DNA of 64,000 nt from Mycolicibacterium parafortuitum (lineage in GTDB: Bacteria > Actinomycetota > Actinomycetes > Mycobacteriales > Mycobacteriaceae), in assembly GCF_010725485.1 (NCBI RefSeq), contig NZ_AP022598.1, forward strand, positions 1,364,001-1,428,000, read 5' to 3'. Made by a program: the position numbers and the translations under genes. This document shows, piece after piece, positions 43,766-52,719 of the stretch (its first letter is position 1; each line of letters begins with the position of its first letter). Under the pieces are notes generated by a model. That model did not search any database. It was not told the DNA's origin and was given only the letters and a program-made list of their open reading frames with translations.

Positions 43766-44737
43766 TCACGAGGTCTTGAGTAGCTCGCGCAGGCAAGCGT
43801 CGACCTCGTCCTGTTCTTCGGCGCGGATCCCGGGCCGTCCCGCGATATGCCCGAGCGGTGACACCAGAGGCCGCATCTCCCCGTCGGGGAGCCAGGCCAC
43901 CTCGAGGGCGTTCTCGGCGACGGTGAAGTAGGTGTCGGTCACCGAGGGCATCAGCACGGTGCGGGCAGTGATGCGGCCGAGCCGCTGCCCCACCGTGTCC
44001 AGATCGCCGTCGGCGGCTCGCCACATCTTCAGCGCGGCCAACAGATCTCCGGCGTGCATGCCCTGGTGATCCTCGCCCCAGCGCGCGACCACGTCGGCCG
44101 GACTGGAGTACCCCAACTCCCGGTACACCTCGTCGGCGAAGAACTGCTCGCAGTAGGCCCAGCCGGCATAGACCCGGCCGAACGCGTCGAGCTGTTCCCG
44201 CGTGGCATCGCCGCCGGTCAGTGTGGCGCTGACCGAGTCGAGGAACACCTGGTTGATCGGCGAGCAGCGCGCCGCCGAGCAGAGCGCGTACACCGCGGAC
44301 ACCCGGTCGGGGTAGCGGGCCGCGAACTCCAGCGACTGCATGCCGCCCAACGACCATCCCGCGACCAGGCGCAGGTCCTTCACGCCCAGGCTGTCGAGGA
44401 CGAGCTCCGCCGCACGCACGCTGTCGCCCAACCGCAACTCGGGAAACGGGGTGCCCGCCGACGTCGACGGTGACGTCGACACCCCGTTCCCGAAGTGGTC
44501 GACCACGACCACGAAGTGGTCAGCGGGATCGAGTGGGCGTCCCGGCCCGATCCACGGCTGGTAGCTGAGGTCGTCACCGGTGTAGTAGGTGAACAACAGC
44601 ACCGCGTTGTCGCCGCTGGCCGACAGCGACCCGTAGGTGCGGAAGCTGACCTGCGCGTCGGGCAGCTCACCACCCGACGCCAGCGAGAATCCCTGTAGGG
44701 CAAGCTGATTCCTGGTGCCGCAGTCCTGGTCGGTCAT
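43766..44737 (-). CDS. Alpha/beta hydrolase of the MetX-like family
   Basis: A 323-residue alpha/beta-hydrolase related to homoserine O-acetyltransferase. The nucleophile elbow is GWSLGGMQ and the catalytic His lies in PLGHIAGRPG. It is shorter than true MetX (about 370) and the FGNG loop VDHFGNGVSTSPS is present, so a hydrolase or amidase role is likelier than methionine synthesis in this setting. ATG with AGGTGAG. Confidence 0.85.
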   Translation of the reverse strand: MTDQDCGTRNQLALQGFSLASGGELPDAQVSFRTYGSLSASGDNAVLLFTYYTGDDLSYQPWIGPGRPLDPADHFVVVVDHFGNGVSTSPSTSAGTPFPELRLGDSVRAAELVLDSLGVKDLRLVAGWSLGGMQSLEFAARYPDRVSAVYALCSAARCSPINQVFLDSVSATLTGGDATREQLDAFGRVYAGWAYCEQFFADEVYRELGYSSPADVVARWGEDHQGMHAGDLLAALKMWRAADGDLDTVGQRLGRITARTVLMPSVTDTYFTVAENALEVAWLPDGEMRPLVSPLGHIAGRPGIRAEEQDEVDACLRELLKTS

Positions 44738-44782
44738 CTCACCTGCCTTCGTCGTCGGGTTGTCGGGGCCGGGGTGGCCGGC

Positions 44783-46138
44783 TCAGAAGAACTTCAGGTA
44801 GCGATTGCGCTCCCAGTCGGTCACCGCCGTGGTGTAGGAGGTCCATTCGTCGCGCTTGTAATCGATGAACGACTTCCAGAGCTTCTCGCCGCACACCTCC
44901 TTGGTGAACGGGTCGGCCTCGAACGCGTCCACCGCCTCCTCGAGCGTGCGCGGCAGCAGTGCCACGCCGCGCTTCTGGTACTCGACGGGGTCAACCTCGT
45001 AGAGGTTCTCGGTGTGGAAGTGCTCCAGCTCCAGCTTCTCGCGCACGCCTTCCAGTCCCGCGGCCAGCAGCATGGCTGCCGCGAGGTGCGGGTTGGCCGC
45101 CGAATCCACTGCGCGGCACTCGATCCGGCCGCCGCCGAGCGGGATGCGCAGCATGTTGGTGCGGTTGTTGTTGCCGCAGCTGGCGAAGATCGGCGCCCAC
45201 GTCGATCCCGACATGCTGCCTTGGCGAACCAGGCGCTTGTAGCTGTTCACCGTGGGCGCGATGACCGCGCAGATCGCCGCGGCGTGCCGGACGATCCCGG
45301 CCGCGAAGTGATAGCCGATCTCACTGAGGCCGGCGTTGCGCGGGTCGTCGGAGGACTCGAAGGCGTTGAGGCCGCTGTCCAGACCGGCCATCGACATGTT
45401 GAAATGCGCGCCTGATCCGGTGCGGTCGGCGAACGGCTTGGGCATGAAGGAGACGTAGGCGCCGTGCTTGCGGGCGACCTCGTTGGCCATCATGCGGAAG
45501 AACACCACGCGGTCGGCCATCGACAGCCCGTCTGCGTAGGCGAAGTCGATCTCGAACTGGCCCTGAGCGTCCTCGTGGTCGAACGAGTAGACGTCCCAAC
45601 CGAGTTCGTTCATGTACTCGACAAGCTCGTCGAGCCAACCCAGGTTGTCGAGCAGGGAAGGGACCGCGTAGCAGGGCTTCTCCAGCGTGTCGCGCTCGCT
45701 GAGGGTGCTCGGACCCTTGGGCCCGTCCTCCAGGACGAAGAACTCGGTCTCGACGCCGAGGTTGAACTGGTAGCCCATCTCCTCGGCGGCCTTCATCTGA
45801 CGGCCCAGGGTGTTACGCGTGGACGCCTCGAACGGCTCGCCGCCGACGTACAGGTCGGACAGGAACAGTGCGACGTCCTTGCGCCACGGCAGCACGAAGC
45901 CTCGGTCCAGGTCAGGGTGCGCGGAGAGCTCCTCGTCGCTGACGTCCTGCGGCAGTCCGTCCAGGGCCGCGCCGGTGAACAACTCCGAGCCCTGCGACAT
46001 CTGCCGAAAGTGGTCGATCGGCACCATCTTTCCCTTGATGTTGCCGTGCAGATCCGTGTAGGCGGCGATGCTGAACCGCACGCCGTCCTCCTTCAACTGC
46101 TTGCCCAGCACCTCGGCCTCAGCCGCGTCATGCGTCAT
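44783..46138 (-). CDS. Glutamine synthetase-family ligase (GlnT type)
   Basis: A 451-residue protein of the glutamine synthetase fold, of the short GlnT/type III glutamate-ammonia ligase group that includes gamma-glutamylmethylamide synthetase. Visible motifs are FNLGVETEFFVLE and DHEDAQGQFEIDF (metal sites), SGAHFNMS, and NNNRTNMLRIP. The adenylylation-type C-terminus of GlnA1 is lacking. Such enzymes assimilate ammonia or join amines to glutamate in degradation pathways, which fits a first gene of a catabolic operon running to 37165. A GlnR-like box lies just upstream. Confidence 0.9.
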   Translation of the reverse strand: MTHDAAEAEVLGKQLKEDGVRFSIAAYTDLHGNIKGKMVPIDHFRQMSQGSELFTGAALDGLPQDVSDEELSAHPDLDRGFVLPWRKDVALFLSDLYVGGEPFEASTRNTLGRQMKAAEEMGYQFNLGVETEFFVLEDGPKGPSTLSERDTLEKPCYAVPSLLDNLGWLDELVEYMNELGWDVYSFDHEDAQGQFEIDFAYADGLSMADRVVFFRMMANEVARKHGAYVSFMPKPFADRTGSGAHFNMSMAGLDSGLNAFESSDDPRNAGLSEIGYHFAAGIVRHAAAICAVIAPTVNSYKRLVRQGSMSGSTWAPIFASCGNNNRTNMLRIPLGGGRIECRAVDSAANPHLAAAMLLAAGLEGVREKLELEHFHTENLYEVDPVEYQKRGVALLPRTLEEAVDAFEADPFTKEVCGEKLWKSFIDYKRDEWTSYTTAVTDWERNRYLKFF

Positions 46139-46159
46139 CGTCGGGACCCCTCATCGCTA

Positions 46160-46180
46160 GTTTCGATCACGTATCGAAAC
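46160..46180 (-). promoter_or_regulatory. Inverted repeat resembling a GlnR box
   Basis: GTTTCGAT-N5-ATCGAAAC is a perfect 8-bp inverted repeat 22 bases upstream of the ligase start. On the minus strand it contains GATAC-N6-GAAAC, which keeps the AC-n9-AC spacing described for mycobacterial GlnR. A second palindrome GTGTTAACAC lies at 46215-46224. Nitrogen control is inferred. Confidence 0.45.
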
Positions 46181-46330
46181 CGTAGGAAGGCGGTATTTCA
46201 CGTCCATGGCGCTTGTGTTAACACCGGATTTCCATGCGCGATCCGGCCCTGGCGCCTCGGCGCTGGCTCGTCTCGTCGCGGAAACCGCTCGCGCCCAACC
46301 TGATCCGTCACCGGCGAGGGCACCTGGGGT

Positions 46331-47302
46331 CTACGGGCCCGCGAAGGCCCTCCGGTAACTCGACGGCGACATCCCCAGACCGCGGCGCAGATGATGACGC
46401 AGGTTCGCCCCCGAGCCGAGCCCGGACAGGCGGGCCACCTCGTCGACGCTGAGCTCGGATCCGTGCACCTCGAGCAACTCGCGGGCCCGGTCGAGACGCC
46501 GTCGGCGCACCCACTCCCCCGGCGGCTGCCCCGTCTCCTCCTGGAATCGGCGGATGAACGTGCGCGGACTCATCCCGGCATGCTCGGCAAGCCGGCGGAT
46601 CGTCAGTGGTTCCTGCAGATGCGCACCCGCCCAGCTGCGCGTAGCCGCCGTCGACGCACCGTCGTCGGCGGGCAGCGGCGTCTGGATGAACTGCGCCTGC
46701 CCTCCCTCTCGCGACGGCGACACCACGCAGTAGCGGGCCACCGCGTTGGCCACCTGCGCGCCGTGGTCGCGGCGAATCACATGTAGGCACAGGTCGATAC
46801 CGGCGGCCAGTCCCGCCGAGGTCAGCACGTCGCCGTCGTCGACGAACAACACGTTCGGATCGAGGTGCACCCGGGGATAGAGCCCGCTGAACGTCGTGGT
46901 GTGCTGCCAGTGGGTGGTGGCCGGCCGTCCGTCGAGCACGCCCGCGGCGGCCAGCACGAACGCCCCGGTGCAGATGGACATCCTGCGCGCCGAGGCCGGG
47001 ACGCTTGCCAGCGCGGTGGCCACGTCCTCGTCGAGCCGGCCGTGCAGCCGCGCCGGCGGATACCGGGTGCCCGGGATGACCACCGTGTCGGCGGTCGTCA
47101 GCGCTTCGGCACCGGCCGGCGGAACGATTCCGAAACCGGTACTGGCCGAGACGGACCCGGTGGTCAGCCCGCACACGGTGACCTCGTAGAGGGGCGCACC
47201 GGTCGCGTCGACGGCGGCGCCGAACAGCGTCGGGGCGATCGCGGCGTCGAACCCGATGACGGGTTCGAGCAGCAACACCGCGACCCGGTGAGGAGACGCC
47301 AT
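46331..47302 (-). CDS. GlxA-family transcriptional regulator (DJ-1/PfpI + AraC)
   Basis: A 323-residue regulator with an N-terminal DJ-1/PfpI-like amidotransferase fold (about 8-180; CTGAFVLAAAGVLDG) and a C-terminal AraC HTH domain (about 225-320; IRRLAEHAGMSPRTFIRRF). GlxA relatives control nitrogen compound or arginine use. It is divergent from the MFS gene across an 81-bp spacer and probably controls it, or the neighbouring ligase operon, which lies downstream on the same strand. Confidence 0.9.
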   Translation of the reverse strand: MASPHRVAVLLLEPVIGFDAAIAPTLFGAAVDATGAPLYEVTVCGLTTGSVSASTGFGIVPPAGAEALTTADTVVIPGTRYPPARLHGRLDEDVATALASVPASARRMSICTGAFVLAAAGVLDGRPATTHWQHTTTFSGLYPRVHLDPNVLFVDDGDVLTSAGLAAGIDLCLHVIRRDHGAQVANAVARYCVVSPSREGGQAQFIQTPLPADDGASTAATRSWAGAHLQEPLTIRRLAEHAGMSPRTFIRRFQEETGQPPGEWVRRRRLDRARELLEVHGSELSVDEVARLSGLGSGANLRHHLRRGLGMSPSSYRRAFAGP

Positions 47303-47383
47303 GCACCCATCGTGGCATGTTTTTGACGATTATCGGCAGACTTGCCACTGTCCGGTGGCCGCCCGGCACGCCATAGTCGAACG

Positions 47384-48670
47384 GTGACCGTCACCGCACG
47401 TGCTCCGCACCGGGCTGCCCGCCTGCATTGGGCCTGGGTGGTGGCGGCGGTCAGTTTCGTCGCGCTGCTCGGCGCAGCCGGGTTCCGTTCAGTGCCCGGC
47501 GTGATGATGAACCCACTGCACGCCGAATTCGGGTGGTCGCACGGCACGGTGGGCCTGGCCATGTCGGTGAACATGACGCTGTTCGGGCTCACCGCGCCGT
47601 TCGCCGCGGCGCTGATGGACCGCTTCGGGGTCCGTCCGGTCCTGACCGTCGCGCTCGGCATGATCGCGGCCGGAAGCGCGTTGAGCGCGCTGATGACCGC
47701 CAGCTGGCAGCTGGTGCTGCTGTGGGGGGTGCTCGTCGGCACCGGTACCGGGGCCATCTCGATGGGGTTCGTCGCGACCATCACCACGCGGTGGTTCGAG
47801 GCCCGGCGCGGGCTGGTGACCGGTGTACTGACCGCAGCCAGCGCCACCGGTCAGCTGATCTTCCTGCCCGTGGTGGCGGCGGTGACGACACAGTACGGCT
47901 GGCGATGGGCCTCCCTGCTGGTGGCCGGTGCCGCGCTGGCGGTGATCCCGCCGGTGCTGCTGCTGATGCGGAACTGGCCTCAGGACAAGGGACTCGGCCG
48001 GTACGGCATGGAACCCGGAGTCGACACCGGACCGGTTCCGCGGCCGCCGGGCAGCAGCTTCACGGCTGCGTTCTCGGGTCTGCTGCTGGGGGCGCGCGTA
48101 CCCGCCTTCTGGCTGCTGGCGGGCAGCTTCGCGATCTGCGGGATGACCACCAACGGCCTTATCGGCACGCACTTCATCCCCGCGGCCAACGACCACGGCA
48201 TGCCCACCACGGTGGCCGCAGGGCTACTGGCTGTCGTCGGCATCCTCGATGTGGCGGGCACGGTGTTCTCCGGCTGGCTGACCGACCGGGTGGATCCTCG
48301 CGTGCTGCTGGTCATCTACTACACAGGCCGGGGCCTGTCGCTGGTCGCGCTGCCCGCGCTGCTTTCCCCGCAGGCCGAGCCGGGCACCTGGGTGTTCATC
48401 ATCTTCTACGGGCTGGACTGGGTGGCTACGGTGCCGCCGACGATTGCGCTGTGCCGCCACTACTTCGGTGCCCAGGCGCCGATCGTGTTCGGCTGGGTGT
48501 TCGCCTCGCATCAACTCGGCGCGGCGGTGGCCGCCGCGGGTGCGGGCTGGCTGCGGGACATGCACGGCGACTACGACATGGCGTTCTATCTGGCCGCGGG
48601 CCTGTGCGCGATCGCGGCACTGCTGTGCCTGTCGGTGCGCAAGGTCGACCACCCCGCTGCAATGGATTGA
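47384..48670 (+). CDS. Major facilitator superfamily transporter
   Basis: A 428-residue MFS permease with about 12 helices. The loop 2-3 motif appears as ALMDRFGVRPVL, and GWLTDRVDPRVLL is its counterpart in the second half; the family resembles oxalate/formate or monocarboxylate antiporters. The GTG at 47384 lies six bases after a CATAGT -10-like hexamer and has no ribosome site. Substrate unknown; the divergent GlxA regulator is its likely controller. Confidence 0.9.
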   Translation: MTVTARAPHRAARLHWAWVVAAVSFVALLGAAGFRSVPGVMMNPLHAEFGWSHGTVGLAMSVNMTLFGLTAPFAAALMDRFGVRPVLTVALGMIAAGSALSALMTASWQLVLLWGVLVGTGTGAISMGFVATITTRWFEARRGLVTGVLTAASATGQLIFLPVVAAVTTQYGWRWASLLVAGAALAVIPPVLLLMRNWPQDKGLGRYGMEPGVDTGPVPRPPGSSFTAAFSGLLLGARVPAFWLLAGSFAICGMTTNGLIGTHFIPAANDHGMPTTVAAGLLAVVGILDVAGTVFSGWLTDRVDPRVLLVIYYTGRGLSLVALPALLSPQAEPGTWVFIIFYGLDWVATVPPTIALCRHYFGAQAPIVFGWVFASHQLGAAVAAAGAGWLRDMHGDYDMAFYLAAGLCAIAALLCLSVRKVDHPAAMD

Positions 48671-48873
48671 GCACGCGTGCTGAGTAATTCATCCACGTGC
48701 GATGCGACCGGCCCGTCCGCGGGCTGACACTTCGGAGCGGACGTCCCCGTCTGTCGAGAGGCAGTTCGCCGATGCCGGGGCGGATCCTCAACCGAGGCGA
48801 TTGGGCCTGCGGCCAGCACTCGCTTGGCTGAGAATCGCGACATTCGCGTGCTGCAGGGTTGACATCCCGCGCG

Positions 48874-49065
48874 ATGCGCAGCGAAAGCGGCGGACCGAAC
48901 CCGTCCGGTGAGAGCGCCGAGGGCGTCGACGCCAACTCGACGAAGAAGCACCTCGCCGACGTCGCGCGCCGGCTCGAGATCCCCGGCCGGTCGACGATGA
49001 CCAAGGCCGAACTCGTCGACGCGATCGTGAAAGCGAACCGGCGGGAGACCGCGCGCAACCGTTAG
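48874..49065 (+). CDS. Small Rho-N/SAP-like domain protein
   Basis: A 63-residue protein whose C-terminal half (STKKHLADVARRLEIPGRST, then MTKAELVDAIVKANR) has the helix-extended-helix look of the Rho N-terminal/SAP-type nucleic acid binding domain. The ATG at 48874 is chosen; a TTG at 48859 is possible. No ribosome site is evident. The 203 bases before it (48671-48873) hold no gene that I can support. Confidence 0.6.
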   Translation: MRSESGGPNPSGESAEGVDANSTKKHLADVARRLEIPGRSTMTKAELVDAIVKANRRETARNR

Positions 49066-49331
49066 GGCTTGCCCGTGCGCTCGCGGTGCTTGCAACCGGG
49101 CCAGCAGCACGGCCTGCGCATACCCTCTTCGAGTTCCTCCTGGGTGCGCCGGATCCGTCGCTCCCGCGTCTTGTCCTGCTTGGCGTCCTCCACCCAGCAG
49201 ATGAACTCGTTGCGCGCCAGCGGGGTGATGTCCTTCCACGCCGCCAGCGCGGTCGCGTTCCCGACGAGTGCGCTGCGCAGGTCGGCGGGCAGCTTGTGGA
49301 CCACCCCGCCGGGGACCCGTTCGCCGCTCAT
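49062..49331 (-). CDS. YdeI/OmpD-associated (OmdA) family protein
   Basis: An 89-residue protein with the OmdA-type pattern LPADLRSALVGNATALAAW, then ITPLARNEFICWVEDAKQD..R.RRI, ending in a short Cys-containing CCWPGCKHRERTGKP tail that looks like a metal site. Family proteins are poorly understood, linked in name to bacteriocin protection. It overlaps the end of the preceding plus-strand gene by four bases (convergent). Confidence 0.78.
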   Translation of the reverse strand: MSGERVPGGVVHKLPADLRSALVGNATALAAWKDITPLARNEFICWVEDAKQDKTRERRIRRTQEELEEGMRRPCCWPGCKHRERTGKP

Positions 49332-49414
49332 CCGCCCAGGGTAACGCCGGTGCCGCCGTCTGAGGTGCCGCACCGAGTCACCGATGTGCAACGATCGGTT
49401 GCGGAGGAGGGACC

Positions 49415-51292
49415 ATGACCGTGTCGGTGTCGACGGTGCGGGATTCGCAACCGGACCGCCTGGTCGAGGCCGCCGACGCGATGGGCCGCAGGTACGCGAC
49501 GCTGAAGACGATCGCCGCCGGCGAGCGCGAGACGCTGTCCTTTCTGTCGGGCCGCTGGTCCGGTGACGCCGCGCAGGCCGCACTCGATGCGGGACTCAAG
49601 GATGTCGCGCATCAGGACCGGATCGCGATGCGGCTCGGGCACCTGGAGTCCGCACTGCGCAACGGCGGGTTGCAGATGGGCGCGCTGCGCCAGGGTCTGC
49701 TGGATCTGGTGGCCTCGACCGAACGGTTCGGATTCTCGGTCTCCGACGACGGCACCGTCACCGCCCAGCAGTGGCTGATCGGCCCGCTGCTCGACGGCAT
49801 CGCCGAGAACCTGACCCGGTTCCTGCAGAAGATGCTGCAGTTGTTCACCGACCTCGACGAGAACACCGCCGCGGCGATCGACCAGGCGGCCGGGGTCGAC
49901 ATCCCGAATCCGCCCGTGCAGATCGGCGGGCAGCAGATGCGGCTGCCGTCCCCGGACACCGACCCCGGCGAGGTCAAGCAGTGGTGGGATTCGCTGACCG
50001 ACGCGCAGCGCCAGGAACTCATCGTCGAGCATCCGCCGATGCTGGGCAATCTCAACGGGATTCCCGCCGAGGTGCGTGATCAGGTCAACGTCGCGGTGAT
50101 GGACGACGACCTCGACCGGGTCGAGAACGTCGCCGCCCGGCAAGGCGTCGCCCCCGGTCAGGTCACCGCCGACCCGGCCCGCTACGGACTCTCGCCCTCC
50201 GACGTCACGCGCTACCAGAACGCCAGGCGCACCCAGGAGGGCCTGGTGCACCAGATGACCGGCGAGAACGAACTCACGGGCCCCGGCGGCGAGGTCCGCC
50301 GCTACAGCGACATCACCGACCGGGAGCGCGCCGACAAGAACTGGCGCCCGACCATGCTGTGGGCCTACGACCCGCAGGCGTTCGACGGGAAGGGCCGCGC
50401 GGCGGTCACGATCGGCAACCCGGACAGAGCCGTCAACACCGCGGTGATCGTCCCGGGCACCAGCGCCAGCGTCCGCGACGGGTGGCTGTCCGACAACCAC
50501 AACGACGCCATCAACCTCTACACCCAGTCCCTGCTCGCCGATCCCCAAAACCCGACCGCGGTGATGTCCTGGATGGGCTACAACACCCCGGAGAGCTTCA
50601 CCGACCCGAACATCGCCACCGCCGGCCTGGCCCGCACCGGCGGCGATGCGCTGGCCTGGGATGTCAACAGCCTCAAGGTGACTCACGACCCCGGCGTGAG
50701 CCAGCATGTCACCGTCGCCGGACACTCGTACGGGTCGACCACCGTCGCGGACGCGTTCGCCAACAGCGGGATGCGGGCCGACAACGCGATCCTGCTCGGC
50801 AGCCCGGGCACCGACGTCGCGCAGAGCGCAGCGGATTTCGGCGTCGACGGCGGCCAGGTGTACATCGGTGACGCGTCGACCGACCCGGTCGGCTGGCTGG
50901 GCCAGCTGGGAAACACCCTGCCCGGCGAGATCAACGACAGCCTCGGTTCGATGGTCGGTCCGACCGCCGGCCTCGGCGCTGACCCGGCGTTCGAGGATTT
51001 CGGCGCGACGCGCTTCCGCGCCGAGGTGCCCGGCGCCGACATGATCGACCCCGGGGACCACTCGTACTACTACACCCCGGGCAGCGAATCCCTGCGCAGC
51101 ATGGCCGAGATCGTCACCGGCAACGGCGACCGGCTCGGCGACCTGGACCTGCTCGCCCAGCCGCGCACCGAGATGACGGTGTCCACCCCGCGTGAGGTCG
51201 ACCTGCCGGTCCTCGGCGAGGTGCCACTCCCCCACGTCGAGGTCGAGACACCGGTGATCTACGACCCCGAATTCAACAGGCCGGGAAGGTGA
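49415..51292 (+). CDS. WxG-domain alpha/beta hydrolase (DUF1023)
   Basis: A 625-residue protein in two parts. The first ~100 residues are helical with a WxG turn (GRWSGDAAQAAL, near 47), like type VII secretion substrates. From about 300 to 560 is the DUF1023 alpha/beta-hydrolase domain with nucleophile elbow GHSYGSTT and DHSYYY as likely His region. Many actinobacterial DUF1023 proteins have this plan. No signal peptide is seen, so export, if any, would be by an ESX system. A strong GGAGGAGG site precedes ATG 49415. A lipoprotein gene follows after seven bases. Confidence 0.85.
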   Translation: MTVSVSTVRDSQPDRLVEAADAMGRRYATLKTIAAGERETLSFLSGRWSGDAAQAALDAGLKDVAHQDRIAMRLGHLESALRNGGLQMGALRQGLLDLVASTERFGFSVSDDGTVTAQQWLIGPLLDGIAENLTRFLQKMLQLFTDLDENTAAAIDQAAGVDIPNPPVQIGGQQMRLPSPDTDPGEVKQWWDSLTDAQRQELIVEHPPMLGNLNGIPAEVRDQVNVAVMDDDLDRVENVAARQGVAPGQVTADPARYGLSPSDVTRYQNARRTQEGLVHQMTGENELTGPGGEVRRYSDITDRERADKNWRPTMLWAYDPQAFDGKGRAAVTIGNPDRAVNTAVIVPGTSASVRDGWLSDNHNDAINLYTQSLLADPQNPTAVMSWMGYNTPESFTDPNIATAGLARTGGDALAWDVNSLKVTHDPGVSQHVTVAGHSYGSTTVADAFANSGMRADNAILLGSPGTDVAQSAADFGVDGGQVYIGDASTDPVGWLGQLGNTLPGEINDSLGSMVGPTAGLGADPAFEDFGATRFRAEVPGADMIDPGDHSYYYTPGSESLRSMAEIVTGNGDRLGDLDLLAQPRTEMTVSTPREVDLPVLGEVPLPHVEVETPVIYDPEFNRPGR

Positions 51293-51299
51293 TTCGACA

Positions 51300-51854
51300 G
51301 TGACCGTACCCCTGACCCTGTCCCTGACCCTCGCGGCCTGCCGTCGCGCCGCGGCCGTGCTCGCCGCACTGACCGCACTGGCGGCCCCGATAGGAGGATG
51401 CTCGCAGATGTCCGCTCAGAACGATCCGAAGGTGAGCCCGCTGTCCGACGAGGAGTCGCGCGCACAGGTGGTCGACGCCGCCAGGGAGATCGTGCACGCA
51501 GCCGGCCTCGACATCACCTACGCGAATCTGCAGTGGGAATGGTGCAACGACCAGGGCGAACCGCCGTTCCGCACCAAGGTCGAGCTCGCGTTCGTCGTCC
51601 CGCCCGGCGGCACCGGGCAGGCGGCCGGCACCGAGATCGCGACGGCCGTTGCCGCGCAACCGGGTTGGGAACCCGGTCCGCCTCCCGGCCAGCATTCGGC
51701 CGGCGACGTCGTGCACAAGGGCAACGTGTGGGCCACCGTCGGGCCCGGCAACAATCCCGACCGCGGCGCCGTCGTGGTGTTCGGCGAATGCCGCAACATG
51801 AACGACCACCGTGACACCGGCGGCGTGGAGATCACCGACGAGATCCGCGGCTGA
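51300..51854 (+). CDS. Putative lipoprotein paired with the DUF1023 hydrolase
   Basis: A 184-residue protein with a signal peptide and lipobox (APIGGC, C34), then a small soluble domain with two more cysteines (WCNDQG and GECRNM), which may form a disulfide. No named family is recognised. GTG at 51300 is taken as start. An internal ATG at 51408 has a good ribosome-like AGGAGG, but that run is part of the codons for the GGC lipobox. The tight link to the hydrolase suggests a partner, perhaps an immunity or anchoring protein; this is inference. Confidence 0.75.
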   Translation: MTVPLTLSLTLAACRRAAAVLAALTALAAPIGGCSQMSAQNDPKVSPLSDEESRAQVVDAAREIVHAAGLDITYANLQWEWCNDQGEPPFRTKVELAFVVPPGGTGQAAGTEIATAVAAQPGWEPGPPPGQHSAGDVVHKGNVWATVGPGNNPDRGAVVVFGECRNMNDHRDTGGVEITDEIRG

Positions 51855-51855
51855 C

Positions 51856-52719
51856 CTAGCGCGGGACGTCGGGCGGGGTGATCGAGCGCTGCGGCAGCCC
51901 CAGTGTCCGAACGTGTTCGGCGATCTGCTCCAGCGAGGCCACCCACACGTCGTCGTGCTCGAGCACGTACCGCATCAAGGCCCCCAGCTCGGCGGCGCGG
52001 GACGCCCGGCCGGTCAGGAACGGATGATTGGTCAGCACCCAGCAGCCGCCGACACCGCGAAGCGCGTCGAACTCCAGCTGCCACAGTTCCCGTGCCTTGC
52101 GGGGGCTTTCGATCAGCCCGCTCCCGGAGATGTCGGGTAGGTAGCAGTACTGCTCCCAGTCGTCGAGCGCCCACTGGATCGGGATCTCGACCAGCGACTG
52201 GTCCGCACCGGGTCTGATCGACAGCTCGTAGGGGTGGTCGGCGTCCATCAGGCTGGAGTCGTACAGAAAACCCCGCTCGGCCAGCAGCGCCGGGGTACGC
52301 CACGACAGGTCCCACATCGGGGCGCGGTATCCGACCGGCCGCACTCCGGCGACGTCGGCCAGCGCCGCAAGCCCGCGGTCGAGCGCGTCGATCTCCTCCT
52401 CGAGCGTCAGCGCGGTCGGCTGCTCGTGCAGATACCCGTGGTGGGCGATCTCGTGACCGGCCGCGACGATGCTGCGCACCGCAACCGGGTAGCGGTCGGC
52501 GGTATGCCCCGGAACGAAGAACGTCGACCGGATCTGGTGCTGCTCAAGGAGATCCAGAATGCGCGGGATTCCGACCAGCGGGCCGTAGGCCTGGTGGCTC
52601 ATCACACTCATCCGGGCACCGACGGCCTCGTTGCCCCACAGCACCGCCGACTCGGCGTCCACGTCGAACGTGAACGCCGCGGCGGCGGACTTCCCGTCGG
52701 GCCAGCGCACCTGCTCCAT
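51856..52719 (-). CDS. Polysaccharide deacetylase-family hydrolase (PuuE/PgdA-like)
   Basis: A 287-residue NodB-fold hydrolase without signal peptide. The metal/catalytic segments are TFDVDAES, GHEIAHHGYLHE and GYRAPMWDLS. Cytosolic members of this type act on small amides (allantoinase PuuE) or on odd substrates, not on cell-wall sugars. Its ATG shares one base with the stop of the ureohydrolase gene, so the two act together. Confidence 0.85.
   Translation of the reverse strand: MEQVRWPDGKSAAAAFTFDVDAESAVLWGNEAVGARMSVMSHQAYGPLVGIPRILDLLEQHQIRSTFFVPGHTADRYPVAVRSIVAAGHEIAHHGYLHEQPTALTLEEEIDALDRGLAALADVAGVRPVGYRAPMWDLSWRTPALLAERGFLYDSSLMDADHPYELSIRPGADQSLVEIPIQWALDDWEQYCYLPDISGSGLIESPRKARELWQLEFDALRGVGGCWVLTNHPFLTGRASRAAELGALMRYVLEHDDVWVASLEQIAEHVRTLGLPQRSITPPDVPR

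Noticed and set aside
48671..48873. Possible gene in the gap after the MFS transporter
   Set aside because: Open frames here, including a minus-strand one to 49058, have no ribosome site and no family-like features.
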